Source: Pseudonocardia sp. (GTDB lineage Bacteria; Actinomycetota; Actinomycetes; Mycobacteriales; Pseudonocardiaceae). Taken from it: a stretch of DNA of 37,156 nucleotides. Shown piece after piece: positions 26,342 through 33,828 of the stretch (position 1 is the first letter of the stretch; each line of letters opens with the position of its first letter). The position numbers and the translations under genes are program-made. The stretch spans positions 1 through 37,156 of the forward strand of contig NZ_JAJCYB010000085.1 of the NCBI RefSeq assembly GCF_029263155.1. The letters run 5' to 3'. The notes beneath the pieces were generated by a model. That model had not been told where the DNA came from, searched no databases, and saw only the letters and a program-made list of their open reading frames with translations.

Positions 26342-26857
26342 GTGGTCCGGTTCTTCGGGGCCGGCCTGTTCCTCGGCGCCGCGGTCGTGGCGTTCGTCGC
26401 GGCCGTCGTGGGCGCGATCCCGCAGGCGCTGGTGCCCGAGCCCGTCCGGTGGGGTCTCGTCGGTGCGGTGGCGCTGGCCGTCGTGGCGCGGGAGTGCGGG
26501 CTGCTGCGGTTCCGCGTGCCCGAGAACGCGCGGCTGGTGCCCGAGGACGTGCAGCACCTGCGCGAGTGGGGGGCCCTGCAGTTCGGGTTCGAGATGGGCA
26601 CCGGCATGCGCACCTACTCCCCGTCGGGGCTGCCGCACCTGCTGCTGCTCGCCGTCGTGCTGGTGGTGCCGTTCCCGGCGGCGTTCGCGGTCGCGGCCGG
26701 CTTCGCCGCGGGACGGCTGGCGATGCCGCTGCTGTCCAACGCCTGGAGCGACGACGGCGGCTGGTCCGAGCTGTGGGCGCGCACGCAGCGGTGGGTGCGC
26801 CCGCTGCTGGCGGCCGTCGTCGTCGGTGCGCTCGCGGTCGTGGCGGTGGCGTCGTGA
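26342..26857 (+). CDS. 3' part of the membrane protein, downstream of the TGA
   Basis: 171 aa if begun at the first in-frame GTG (26342); there is no ribosome-binding site before it, which argues against independent initiation. About four membrane helices (VRFFGAGLFLGAAVVAFVAA, cut; then VRWGLVGAVALAVVA, HLLLLAVVLVVPFPAAFAVA and LLAAVVVGALAVVAVA). Between the helices lies a conserved-looking soluble stretch: RFRVPENARLVPEDV and LQFGFEMGTGMRTYSPSG. Family not recognised; the position among thioredoxin-like genes suggests a partner in electron transfer across the membrane. Its TGA overlaps the GTG of the next gene, so this reading frame is kept and probably translated. Confidence 0.65.
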   Translation: MVRFFGAGLFLGAAVVAFVAAVVGAIPQALVPEPVRWGLVGAVALAVVARECGLLRFRVPENARLVPEDVQHLREWGALQFGFEMGTGMRTYSPSGLPHLLLLAVVLVVPFPAAFAVAAGFAAGRLAMPLLSNAWSDDGGWSELWARTQRWVRPLLAAVVVGALAVVAVAS

Positions 26858-27174
26858 CCGTCGTCGAGGTGGTCGTCGTCTACGACGTGGCCTGCCCGAG
26901 CTGCTCGGAGATCGCCCGCGAGCTGCCGGATCTGCTGCGCGTGCCGGTGGTCGTGCGCTCCTGCCGCGACCCGCACCTCGCCACCGCCTACCCGACGCTG
27001 GCTACCCGGGTGCGGAGCTGTGCCACGCCGGCGTTGGGCACCGTGCGCACCGACGGGACGATCCGCTGGTGGCCCGGCCTGACCGGAGCGATCGGGGTGC
27101 TGCCGGTGGTGCGCCTGCGGGACCTGGCCGAGGCGGTGGCGCTGCTCCGGACGGCGTTGCGGGCGAGCAGGTAG
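26854..27174 (+). CDS. Small thioredoxin-like protein with CPSC motif
   Basis: 106 aa. A beta strand then CPSC (VYDVACPSCSEIARELPDLL) near residues 14-17 gives a thioredoxin/glutaredoxin-like active site; two further cysteines are at SCRDPHL and RSCATPALG, the latter carrying a possible cis-Pro (ATP). No signal peptide, so likely cytoplasmic, and it could pass electrons to the membrane protein encoded just before. GTG start overlaps the previous stop (GTGA). Last gene of the cluster; a strong terminator follows. It may work like the cytoplasmic donor of a CcdA/DsbD-type relay, which is inference. Confidence 0.78.
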   Translation: MTVVEVVVVYDVACPSCSEIARELPDLLRVPVVVRSCRDPHLATAYPTLATRVRSCATPALGTVRTDGTIRWWPGLTGAIGVLPVVRLRDLAEAVALLRTALRASR

Positions 27175-27177
27175 GAA

Positions 27178-27216
27178 GCGACGCGGCGGCGGGAGGGGAC
27201 CGCGCCGCCGCGTCGC
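27178..27216 (+). terminator. Strong terminator of the redox cluster
   Basis: Perfect 14-bp inverted repeat GCGACGCGGCGGCG (27178-27191) and its complement (27203-27216) around an 11-nt loop, beginning 4 nt after the last stop. Confidence 0.8.
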
Positions 27217-27327
27217 ACCCCGCCCGCCGGGCAACGGGCCGGGATGACTCCATTGTGAACGAAGTTCGTAAGAACCGCATGAGCGCGACATGACGCGCTT
27301 CTCATCCACGCGACCCCCGGATCCGAC

Positions 27328-27333
27328 TAGCGT
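27328..27333 (+). promoter_or_regulatory. -10 box of the S9 peptidase gene (leaderless)
   Basis: TAGCGT, 7 nt before GTG 27341. It decides the start over an in-frame ATG at 27290, which lies upstream of the box. Confidence 0.55.
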
Positions 27334-27340
27334 CGCCACC

Positions 27341-29272
27341 GTGACGATCGCCCCGTTCGGATCCTGGCCCACCCCGATCACCTCCGAGCTCGTCGTCGCC
27401 GCGGCCGTGCGGATCTCCGAGGCCCGCGTCGACGGTGCCGACGTCTACTGGTCGGAGGACCGCCCTGACGAGGGCGGTCGCACGCAGATCGTGCGCCGCT
27501 CCGCCGACGGCACCGCCGGTGACGTGCTGCCCGCCGGGTCGAACGCCCGCACCGCGGTCCACGAGTACGGCGGCGGGGGCTGGTGGGTGCGCGACGGTGT
27601 CGTATGGTTCACCGAATGGGCCGACCAGCGCCTCTACCGCCTCGAGCCCGGCGGCACGCCCGTGGCCCTGACCGCCGAGCCCGCCGTGCCGCGCGGCGAC
27701 CGCTACGCCGACGGCGACGTCCTGGGTGACACGATCGTCTGCGTCCGGGAGCGGCACGGCGACGGTGACGAGGGCCGGGGGGAGCCACGCAACGAGATCG
27801 TCCGGCTGCACGCCCACACGCCCGGTGAGGCGGAGGTCCTGGTCAGCGGACCGGACTTCGTCGCCGCGCCCCGCCTGAGCCCGGACGGGGCCACGCTCGC
27901 CTGGCTGCACTGGAGCCACCCCTCGATGCCGTGGGACGACACCGAACTGGTGGTGCGCGACCTCGTCACCGGTGAGGAGACGGTGGTGGCGGGCGGCCCG
28001 GGGGAGTCGGTGGCCGAGCCGGTGTGGCAGCCCGACGGTGCGCTGTGGTTCCTGTCCGACCGCACCGACTGGTGGAACCTCTACCGGTGGGTGCCCGGCT
28101 CCGACATCGAGCCGGTCGTGCGCACCGACTCGGAGATCGCGCTGCCCGCCTGGCGGCTGGCGACCTCGCGGTTCGCGGTGCTCGACGGCGGCGCGGTCGT
28201 GTTCGCGCACCGCCGACGCGGCGCCGACGCGCTGGCGGTACGGGGGAGCGGGGGCCTGATCGCCGATCTCGACCTGCCGTTCTGCTCGATCGCCGTGGTG
28301 CGTGCGGCCGGCCCGGACGCGGCCGTCGTCGTCGCCGGGACCCGTACCTCGGAGCCGGGCGTGTACCGCGTGACCGTGGCCGGGGACGTCGAGACGCTGC
28401 GGCCCGCGCGTGACCTCGGACTGGACCCGGCCGGGATCTCCGTGTCCGAGCACGTCACGTTCCCGGCTGGGGAGGACCGGGTCGCCCACCTGCTGTACCA
28501 CCCGCCGACGAGCGTCACCCACACCGGCCCGGAGGGCGAGCGGCCACCGCTCGTCGTCGTCATCCACGGGGGCCCGACGGCCGACGCCGACCCCGGCTTC
28601 GCGGTGGGCACCCAGTTCTGGACGAGCCGCGGGTTCGCCGTCGCGAGCGTCAACCACGGCGGCTCCACCGGCTACGGCCGGGCGTTCCGCGACGAGCTGC
28701 TCGGACAGTGGGGCGTCGTCGACGTCGCCGACTGCCTCGCCGCGGCCCGCCACCTGGCCCGCGACCGGGTGGACCCCGACCGCATGCTGATCCGCGGCGG
28801 CTCCGCGGGCGGGTACACGGTGCTCTCCGCGCTGGCCCGCTCCGACACCCCGTTCGCGGCCGGGGCCGACCACTTCGGCGTCGCCGACCTCGAGGTGCTC
28901 GCCCGCGACACCCACAAGTTCGAGAGCCGCTACCTCGACCGGCTGGTGGGCCCGTACCCGCAGGCCCGCGACGTCTACGTCGAGCGCTCCCCGATCCACC
29001 ACGTCGCCCAGTTCTCCCGGCCGCTGATCGTGCTGCAGGGCAGCGAGGACGCGGTGGTGCCGCCCGAGCAGTCCGAGCTGATCGTCGATGCGCTGCGGGC
29101 CAAGGGCGTGCCGGTGGCCTACCTGCTCTTCGACGGCGAGCAGCACGGGTTCCGGCGGGCGGAGAACATCCGCCGCGCCCTGGACGCCGAGCTCAGCTTC
29201 TACGCCCAGGTGCTCGGCTTCGACCTGCCGGCGGCGGAGAAGATCGAGCCGGTGCACATCGAGAACCTGTGA
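27341..29272 (+). CDS. S9 family serine peptidase (prolyl oligopeptidase/DAP-like)
   Basis: 643 aa, cytoplasmic, no signal peptide. The N-terminal beta-propeller covers about residues 1-385 (SPDGATLAWLHWSHPSMPWD repeat region), and the C-terminal alpha/beta hydrolase about 390-643. Catalytic triad in order: Ser488 (GGSAGGY), Asp570 (QGSEDAVVPP) and His602 (GEQHGF). HGGPTADADP is the oxyanion-hole loop. It cleaves short peptides or acylated amino acids; this subfamily is common in actinobacteria. GTG start gives TIAPFGSWPTPIT, the family-typical N-terminus, and is leaderless. Convergent with the following small secreted gene, with only 4 bp between stops. Confidence 0.93.
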   Translation: MTIAPFGSWPTPITSELVVAAAVRISEARVDGADVYWSEDRPDEGGRTQIVRRSADGTAGDVLPAGSNARTAVHEYGGGGWWVRDGVVWFTEWADQRLYRLEPGGTPVALTAEPAVPRGDRYADGDVLGDTIVCVRERHGDGDEGRGEPRNEIVRLHAHTPGEAEVLVSGPDFVAAPRLSPDGATLAWLHWSHPSMPWDDTELVVRDLVTGEETVVAGGPGESVAEPVWQPDGALWFLSDRTDWWNLYRWVPGSDIEPVVRTDSEIALPAWRLATSRFAVLDGGAVVFAHRRRGADALAVRGSGGLIADLDLPFCSIAVVRAAGPDAAVVVAGTRTSEPGVYRVTVAGDVETLRPARDLGLDPAGISVSEHVTFPAGEDRVAHLLYHPPTSVTHTGPEGERPPLVVVIHGGPTADADPGFAVGTQFWTSRGFAVASVNHGGSTGYGRAFRDELLGQWGVVDVADCLAAARHLARDRVDPDRMLIRGGSAGGYTVLSALARSDTPFAAGADHFGVADLEVLARDTHKFESRYLDRLVGPYPQARDVYVERSPIHHVAQFSRPLIVLQGSEDAVVPPEQSELIVDALRAKGVPVAYLLFDGEQHGFRRAENIRRALDAELSFYAQVLGFDLPAAEKIEPVHIENL

Positions 29273-29276
29273 CCGG

Positions 29277-29696
29277 TCAGTAGGTCGCGCAGATCCTGCC
29301 GGTTCTGGACTCCGCTTGGAGCGCGTGACGATACCGCCAGCTGACGGTGGTGATCGCACAGAATCTGTTGTTGCCCTCCTCGTTGCGCGCGCGCACGCCC
29401 TTGCCGGGAACGACGCCCCCACCCCGGTTGCTGTAGCGACTCTCGCTGGAGTCCACGAAGGCCCGCCCGTCGACCTCCAGCGTCGCCGAGATGATGATGG
29501 ATCGGTACGGGCCGTTGGTGCCGCAGCGTGCCGCCGGGTAGGCCGTGACGAAACCGTGGGCGTCCAGTTCGAAGTAGACGTCTGGTACGCATCCGCCCGG
29601 CGGTTGGGCGCTTGCGGGCGACGCGAGGCTTAGGGTGCACGCCGTTGCCGTGACCGCGCCGACGACAAATCGACCAAGAATGGTCGGGAATCTCAT
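29277..29696 (-). CDS. Small secreted cysteine-containing protein
   Basis: 139 aa with a Sec signal peptide (basic start MRFPTILGRF, hydrophobic core, ASPASA-Q cleavage near residue 31). The mature part of about 108 residues has four cysteines (GGCVP, AARCGT, RFCAI and RICATY), enough for two disulfides. No known motif. The DNA is less GC-rich and uses more A/T-ending codons than its neighbours, suggesting recent acquisition. It may be a paralogue of the next gene: both have a Cys, an AY/IY segment, a Cys about 20 residues later, and a VSWRYR/VTVRYI strand near the end. ATG start. Confidence 0.72.
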   Translation of the reverse strand: MRFPTILGRFVVGAVTATACTLSLASPASAQPPGGCVPDVYFELDAHGFVTAYPAARCGTNGPYRSIIISATLEVDGRAFVDSSESRYSNRGGGVVPGKGVRARNEEGNNRFCAITTVSWRYRHALQAESRTGRICATY

Positions 29697-29708
29697 TGTC
29701 CTCCCCTA

Positions 29709-30146
29709 TCAGAAGGTGCCGGTTGAAATGGCTTCGGTGGTGACGGCGCGGGCCCCTGGCCCTGGAATGTAGCGGACCGTGACAATCAGGCGGAACGACT
29801 GGTCACCGTCGGGGTTGGAAGCCGAGAGCAGTGGTGTCGTGCAGTAGTCGCCATCGTTGAACCGGCCCGGGACGCAGTGGTTGCTGCGGGTGCTGATGAG
29901 CATGTTCGCGCGGAACAGCTTGGCGGTTACCCAGGCTTCAGAACGTTCCGGCTGGTGGCAGAATGCCCCGGCCTGGCCGTAGATGGCGCCGACCTCCGGA
30001 GCGGACCTGCTGATCGAACTCTCGGCCCGGCAGAACAGACCGGGTGACGCGCCGGCCTCCTCGACATCGCCGACCGACGTGGCCGCTCCGAGGACGGCGG
30101 CAAGCAAGAGAGTTGTCGAAGTCCTTCGGTATGCAGTTCCGTTCAT
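29709..30146 (-). CDS. Small secreted protein of unknown function
   Basis: 145 aa from the ATG at 30146, chosen because GGGGGA lies 6 nt upstream and the product then starts with a signal peptide (MNGTAYRRTSTTLLLAAVLG, cleavage near EAGASP). Mature part of about 110 residues with four cysteines (LFCRA, AFCHQ, NHCVP and DYCTT). Function unknown. Composition is less GC-rich than flanking genes, as for its downstream neighbour. They are 12 bp apart on one strand and probably form one unit. A longer in-frame start at 30212 would bury the signal peptide. Confidence 0.7.
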   Translation of the reverse strand: MNGTAYRRTSTTLLLAAVLGAATSVGDVEEAGASPGLFCRAESSISRSAPEVGAIYGQAGAFCHQPERSEAWVTAKLFRANMLISTRSNHCVPGRFNDGDYCTTPLLSASNPDGDQSFRLIVTVRYIPGPGARAVTTEAISTGTF

Positions 30147-30217
30147 GTCTGTCCCCCAGGTGGTCTTCGAGGCCGATGACATAATCGTCGACCGAATTCG
30201 GGGGAGGCTCAATACCT

Positions 30218-30235
30218 GCCCACTAAAGAGTGGGC
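30218..30235. terminator. Hairpin between gluD and the secreted-protein genes
   Basis: GCCCACT (30218-30224) pairs perfectly with AGTGGGC (30229-30235) around AAAG; GATTT follows on the plus strand. It lies 200 bp after gluD and 72 bp before the secreted gene's start, so it may end readthrough from the glu operon. The rest of this gap shows nothing clear. Confidence 0.45.
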
Positions 30236-30431
30236 GATTTAGGGAAGACTTGATGCTGGAGCAGCGGCTGTCGCCGACCTGTTCGAGGCAGGTCGAATCC
30301 GTCGGGGCGAGGTCGGGCGCCGCGATGTCGCCCTATCAGGGCCCCGGTGGAGTCAGCGAATGTCACCGCTCGGAGACCCGCCCGGATTCGACGATGTCCG
30401 CGCATGGTCCGAAGCTCCGGATCTCGCTGTC

Positions 30432-31319
30432 TCAGCCACCGGTCGTCGCCGTACCGGCCAGTGCCGGGGCAGCGGGCGCAGACGGGCCCGTCGCGGGGCT
30501 CGAAGCCGACCGGCTGAGCCGGCGCTCCACCCAGATGGCCAGCCGTTCCAGCAGGTAGTTGATCACGATGAAGATCACGGCGAGGGCGAAGAACAGCTGC
30601 AGGGGGTTCTCCAGCGTCTGGATCGCGATGCGGGTGAAGCGCACCGACTCCTCGTAGCCGATGATGAAGCCCAGCGAGGTGTCCTTGAAGATCACGACCA
30701 GCTGGCTGATCAGCGCCGGGAGCATGACCCGGAACGCCTGCGGGAGCTGGATCAGGCTCAGCGACTGCCACCCGGTGAGCCCGACCGCGGACGCCGCTTC
30801 GGCCTGGCCCCGGGGCAGCGAGGCGACCCCGGACCGGACGATCTCGGCGATGATCACCGAGTTGTACGCGGTGAGCCCGATGACCAGGTACCACAGCAGC
30901 GGCAGGTCGATCCCGATCTCGGGGAACACGGTGTAGGCGAAGAAGATCGCGACGACGACCGGCAGCCCGCGGAAGAGCTCGACGAACCCGACGACCGCCC
31001 ACCGCCACGTGCGCGTGCTGCTGATCCGGGCCACGGCGAGCAGGGTGCCGATGACCAGCGACAGCGCCATCGCCAGCACCGCGGCCACGACGTTGTTGAG
31101 CAGGGCCGGACCCAGCCCGGACCACAGCGCGAGGAACTGGGGGTGGAACGGGCTGATGATCGGCCCCCAGCGCTCCATGGACAGCTGGTCCTGCGCGGCG
31201 AGGCGCGTCAGCACGACGGCCGCGACGGCCACGAGCAGGACACCGACGACGATCGAGCCGATCAGCACGCGCCGGCGCATGCGGGGCCCCGGGTTGTCGT
31301 AGAGGACGGGCGTGCTCAT
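30432..31319 (-). CDS. gluD: Glutamate ABC transporter permease GluD
   Basis: 295 aa, polar amino acid permease (HisM/ArtQ family). Starts with a cytoplasmic Arg-rich end and a first helix (VLIGSIVVGVLLVAVAAVVL), then a periplasmic loop and the conserved core: FRGLPVVVAIFFAYTVFPEIG, and the EAA loop GQAEAASAVGLTGWQSLSLIQLPQA cut to EAASAVGLTGWQSL, which docks on GluA. KDTSLGFIIG is the usual family segment. The Pro/Ala-rich C-terminal tail is variable. ATG overlaps the gluC stop (ATGA). Pairs with GluC to form the channel. Confidence 0.93.
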   Translation of the reverse strand: MSTPVLYDNPGPRMRRRVLIGSIVVGVLLVAVAAVVLTRLAAQDQLSMERWGPIISPFHPQFLALWSGLGPALLNNVVAAVLAMALSLVIGTLLAVARISSTRTWRWAVVGFVELFRGLPVVVAIFFAYTVFPEIGIDLPLLWYLVIGLTAYNSVIIAEIVRSGVASLPRGQAEAASAVGLTGWQSLSLIQLPQAFRVMLPALISQLVVIFKDTSLGFIIGYEESVRFTRIAIQTLENPLQLFFALAVIFIVINYLLERLAIWVERRLSRSASSPATGPSAPAAPALAGTATTGG

Positions 31320-31975
31320 CGCGCCACCGCCACCTTCCGCTCGAGGACGCCGAGACCGATGCCGGCCGGGATCGTGATCAGCAGGTAGCCGGCGGCCATG
31401 CCCAGCAGCACCGGCACCACCGGCAGACCGCGGGCGGCGACCAGGGTCTGGTAGACCGAGAACAGGTCGCCGCCGACGCCGAAGGCGCCCACGATCGCCG
31501 AGTTCTTGATCATTGCGATGATCACGCTGCCCAGGGGGGGTACGACGGTGCGCAGGGCCTGGGGGAGCACGACGTTTCCGAGTGACTGGGTGAAGGTCAG
31601 GCCGACGGCGCGGGCGGCCTCCGCCTGTCCCGCCGAGACGGAGTTGATGCCGCTGCGCACGGCCTCGCACACGAACGCCGAGGTGTAGAGGACCAGCCCC
31701 AGGATCCCGAACCAGAAGAAGCTGGCGTTGATGCCGATCTCGGGAAGGGCGAAGGCGCAGAAGAACAGCACGATCGTCAGCGGGCAGTTCCGGAAGAGCG
31801 TGACCCACGCGGTACCGACCGCGCGCAGCGGCGGGATCGGAGACACCCGGAAGCCCGCGATGATCGTGCCGAGCACGAGCGAGCCGAGTGCACCGTAGAG
31901 CACGATCTCCAGCGTGCGCAGCAGCGCGTTGCCGAACAGACCCAGGTTGCTCAGGACCGGATCGAAGTAGGTCAT
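31316..31975 (-). CDS. gluC: Glutamate ABC transporter permease GluC
   Basis: 219 aa, the shorter permease of the pair, about five membrane helices. Family segments: LFRNCPLTIVLFFCAFALPEIG, here cut, with FRNCPL for the usual FRGTPL; the EAA loop AGQAEAARAVGLTFTQSLG; and IAMIKNSAIVGAFGV. ATG start with GGAGGG 6 nt upstream, just after a strong intergenic hairpin. The gap to gluB is 73 bp, the largest within the operon, and expression below gluB is probably reduced there. Confidence 0.93.
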   Translation of the reverse strand: MTYFDPVLSNLGLFGNALLRTLEIVLYGALGSLVLGTIIAGFRVSPIPPLRAVGTAWVTLFRNCPLTIVLFFCAFALPEIGINASFFWFGILGLVLYTSAFVCEAVRSGINSVSAGQAEAARAVGLTFTQSLGNVVLPQALRTVVPPLGSVIIAMIKNSAIVGAFGVGGDLFSVYQTLVAARGLPVVPVLLGMAAGYLLITIPAGIGLGVLERKVAVAR

Positions 31976-31995
31976 GGTCGCCCTCCGGGCGGGAC

Positions 31996-32037
31996 GGGAC
32001 GGGGCCCGCCACCGGTGGTGGTGGCGGGCCCCGTCCC
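31996..32037 (-). promoter_or_regulatory. 18-bp perfect hairpin between gluB and gluC
   Basis: Arms 31996-32013 and 32020-32037 are exact complements around a 6-nt loop. The hairpin lies 11 nt after the gluB stop and 20 nt before the gluC start, inside the operon. Such hairpins below solute-binding protein genes stabilise the upstream mRNA or partly end transcription, giving more binding protein than permease. Confidence 0.75.
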
Positions 32038-32048
32038 GGCGGGCGGGA

Positions 32049-32945
32049 TCAGCTGCAGGGGTCGAACTCGGGCAGGGTCGGGACCTCGGGGTCGATGGTG
32101 CCGGCGGTGGCCGTCCAGGCGGCCTCGTACGCCCCGGAGGCCTCGGCCTCGGTCAGGGTCTCGTTGATGAACTCGCAGAACGCGACGTCGCCCTTGGTGA
32201 TGCCGATGCCGTAGGGCTCCTCGGTGAACGTCTCACCGACGAGCTTGTAGGCGCCGTCGCTCTCGGACACGTAGCCGGAGAGGATCACGTTGTCGGTCGT
32301 GACGACGTCGACCTGGTTGTTGCCCAGCGAGTCGCGGCACTGGGTGTAGGCCTCGAACAGGGTGAGCTGGGCCGGGTCGATGTACTCCAGGATGTTCTCG
32401 GCCGGCGTGGACCCGGTGACCGAGCAGACCCGGGCGCCGGAGGCCCGCAGGCTCTCCGGCCCGGTGATGTCGGTGTTGTCGCTGCGGACCATGAGCGTCT
32501 GGCCGGCCTGGTAGTACGGGCCGGCGAAGGACACGGACTCGCGGCGGGTGTCGTTGATCGTGTACGTGGCCACCACGAGGTCGACCTCGCCGCGCTCGAT
32601 CAACGTCTCGCGCTGGGCCGAGGGCGCCTCCACCCAGTCGATCGCGTCGGGCTCGATGCCCAGCTGCGCGGCGATGATGCGACCGATCTCGGTGTCGAAC
32701 CCGGTCAGCGTGCTGTCGAGGGCACGCTGGCCGAACAGCGGCTGGTCGAACTTCGTGCCGATGCGGATCGTGCCGGCCTCGGCGATCTCGGCCATCGTCG
32801 TCCCGGCCTCGAACTGGACGTCCTGGGCCACGTCCGGGGCCGGCGCGGTGTCCCCGCCGCCGATCGATTCCTGCTGGCCGCACGCGGCGAGCACGAGGGC
32901 CGCGGTGGCCGCCACCGCGGTGAGGCTGAGTTGACGTAGACGCAT
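32049..32945 (-). CDS. gluB: Glutamate-binding lipoprotein GluB
   Basis: 298 aa, family 3 extracellular solute-binding protein. Signal peptide with lipobox LAAC; Cys22 would carry the lipid. Then GTIRIGTKFDQPLFG, GFDTEIGRIIAAQLG, RGEVDLVVATYTINDTRRESVSFAGPYYQAGQ (cut here), and EEPYGIGITKG, typical of glutamate/aspartate binding proteins. It captures the amino acid outside the membrane for GluCD. The start ATG 32945 is chosen for AGGAG 6 nt before it and a clean signal peptide; an in-frame start 30 nt upstream is unlikely. 29 bp after gluA. Confidence 0.94.
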   Translation of the reverse strand: MRLRQLSLTAVAATAALVLAACGQQESIGGGDTAPAPDVAQDVQFEAGTTMAEIAEAGTIRIGTKFDQPLFGQRALDSTLTGFDTEIGRIIAAQLGIEPDAIDWVEAPSAQRETLIERGEVDLVVATYTINDTRRESVSFAGPYYQAGQTLMVRSDNTDITGPESLRASGARVCSVTGSTPAENILEYIDPAQLTLFEAYTQCRDSLGNNQVDVVTTDNVILSGYVSESDGAYKLVGETFTEEPYGIGITKGDVAFCEFINETLTEAEASGAYEAAWTATAGTIDPEVPTLPEFDPCS

Positions 32946-32974
32946 TCGTGCTCCTGTGTGTGGGGGAACGGCCA

Positions 32975-33718
32975 TCAGTGGGTCAGGATCTTGCCGAGGA
33001 AGTCCTTGGCACGGTCGGATGTCGGGTTGGAGAAGAAGGTCTCCGGCTTCGCGTCCTCGACGATCTCGCCGTCGGACATGAACACCACCCGGTGGGCCGC
33101 CTTGCGGGCGAAGCCCATCTCGTGGGTGACCACGAGCATGGTCATGCCCTCCTTGGCCAGCCCGGTCATCACGTCGAGGACCTCGTTGACCATCTCCGGG
33201 TCGAGCGCGGAGGTGGGCTCGTCGAACAGCATGACCTTGGGCTTCATCGCCAGCGCGCGGGCGATCGCGGCGCGCTGTTGCTGGCCGCCGGAGAGCTGGG
33301 CGGGGTACTTGTCGCGCTGGTTGGCGATGCCGACGCGTTCCAGCAGCGCCATGCCGTTCTTCTCCGCCTCGGCCTTGCCCGCCTTGCGCACCTTGATCGG
33401 GCCGAGCGTGACGTTCTCCAGGATCGTCTTGTGCGCGAACAGGTTGAAGCTCTGGAACACCATGCCGACGTCGGCGCGCAGCCCGGCCAGGGCCTTGCCC
33501 TCGGCGGGCAGGTCGGCGCCGTCGACCTGGATGACACCCGAGTCGATCGGCTCCAGCCGGTTGATCGCCCGGCAGAGGGTGGACTTGCCCGATCCGGACG
33601 GGCCGAGGACGACCACGACCTGACCCGGCTCGACCTCCAGGTTGATGTCGCGCAGGACGTGCAGGTCGCCGAAGTGCTTGTCGACGCTCGCCATCCGGAT
33701 CATGGGGGTTTCACTCAC
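32975..33718 (-). CDS. gluA: Glutamate ABC transporter ATPase GluA
   Basis: 247 aa, polar amino acid ABC ATPase, normal length. Walker [10 protein letters not shown] (39-47), Q-loop MVFQSFNLF, signature LSGGQQQR, Walker [13 protein letters not shown], and H-loop VVTHEM. It forms a dimer on the GluC/GluD permeases at the inner face of the membrane. GTG start with GGAGG 5 nt upstream; the -10 TAGCGT (33741-33746) predicts a 16-nt leader. First gene of gluABCD, divergent from gluRK, as in Streptomyces coelicolor (SCO5774-5779). Confidence 0.96.
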   Translation of the reverse strand: MSETPMIRMASVDKHFGDLHVLRDINLEVEPGQVVVVLGPSGSGKSTLCRAINRLEPIDSGVIQVDGADLPAEGKALAGLRADVGMVFQSFNLFAHKTILENVTLGPIKVRKAGKAEAEKNGMALLERVGIANQRDKYPAQLSGGQQQRAAIARALAMKPKVMLFDEPTSALDPEMVNEVLDVMTGLAKEGMTMLVVTHEMGFARKAAHRVVFMSDGEIVEDAKPETFFSNPTSDRAKDFLGKILTH

Positions 33719-33740
33719 ACGGGCCTCCGGGCATGGCGGG

Positions 33741-33746
33741 ACGCTA
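33741..33746 (-). promoter_or_regulatory. -10 box of the gluABCD operon
   Basis: TAGCGT on the minus strand, with a start site expected near 33734. It lies in the 110-bp divergent gap shared with gluR, where GluR would bind; no clear direct repeat for GluR is recognised. Confidence 0.45.
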
Positions 33747-33828
33747 GGGCGGTTCGGACACCCCAGTCCAGCACCTTGAGCGGCACTTAGGGTTTCGCTC
33801 CCATAACGAGATCCTTCGATGCGAGTCT

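Noticed and set aside
26342..26857. A complete independent gene starting at GTG 26342
   Set aside because: Possible but not favoured: no ribosome-binding site or -10 box precedes it, and 17 open codons join it to the upstream part in the same frame. I listed it as the conservative coding part only.
27257..27267. GAACGAAGTTC before the S9 peptidase as a LexA box
   Set aside because: The arms are separated by 3 nt, not the 4 required, and the flanks do not match CGAAC/GTTCG. The recA box at 10671 is the only convincing one seen.
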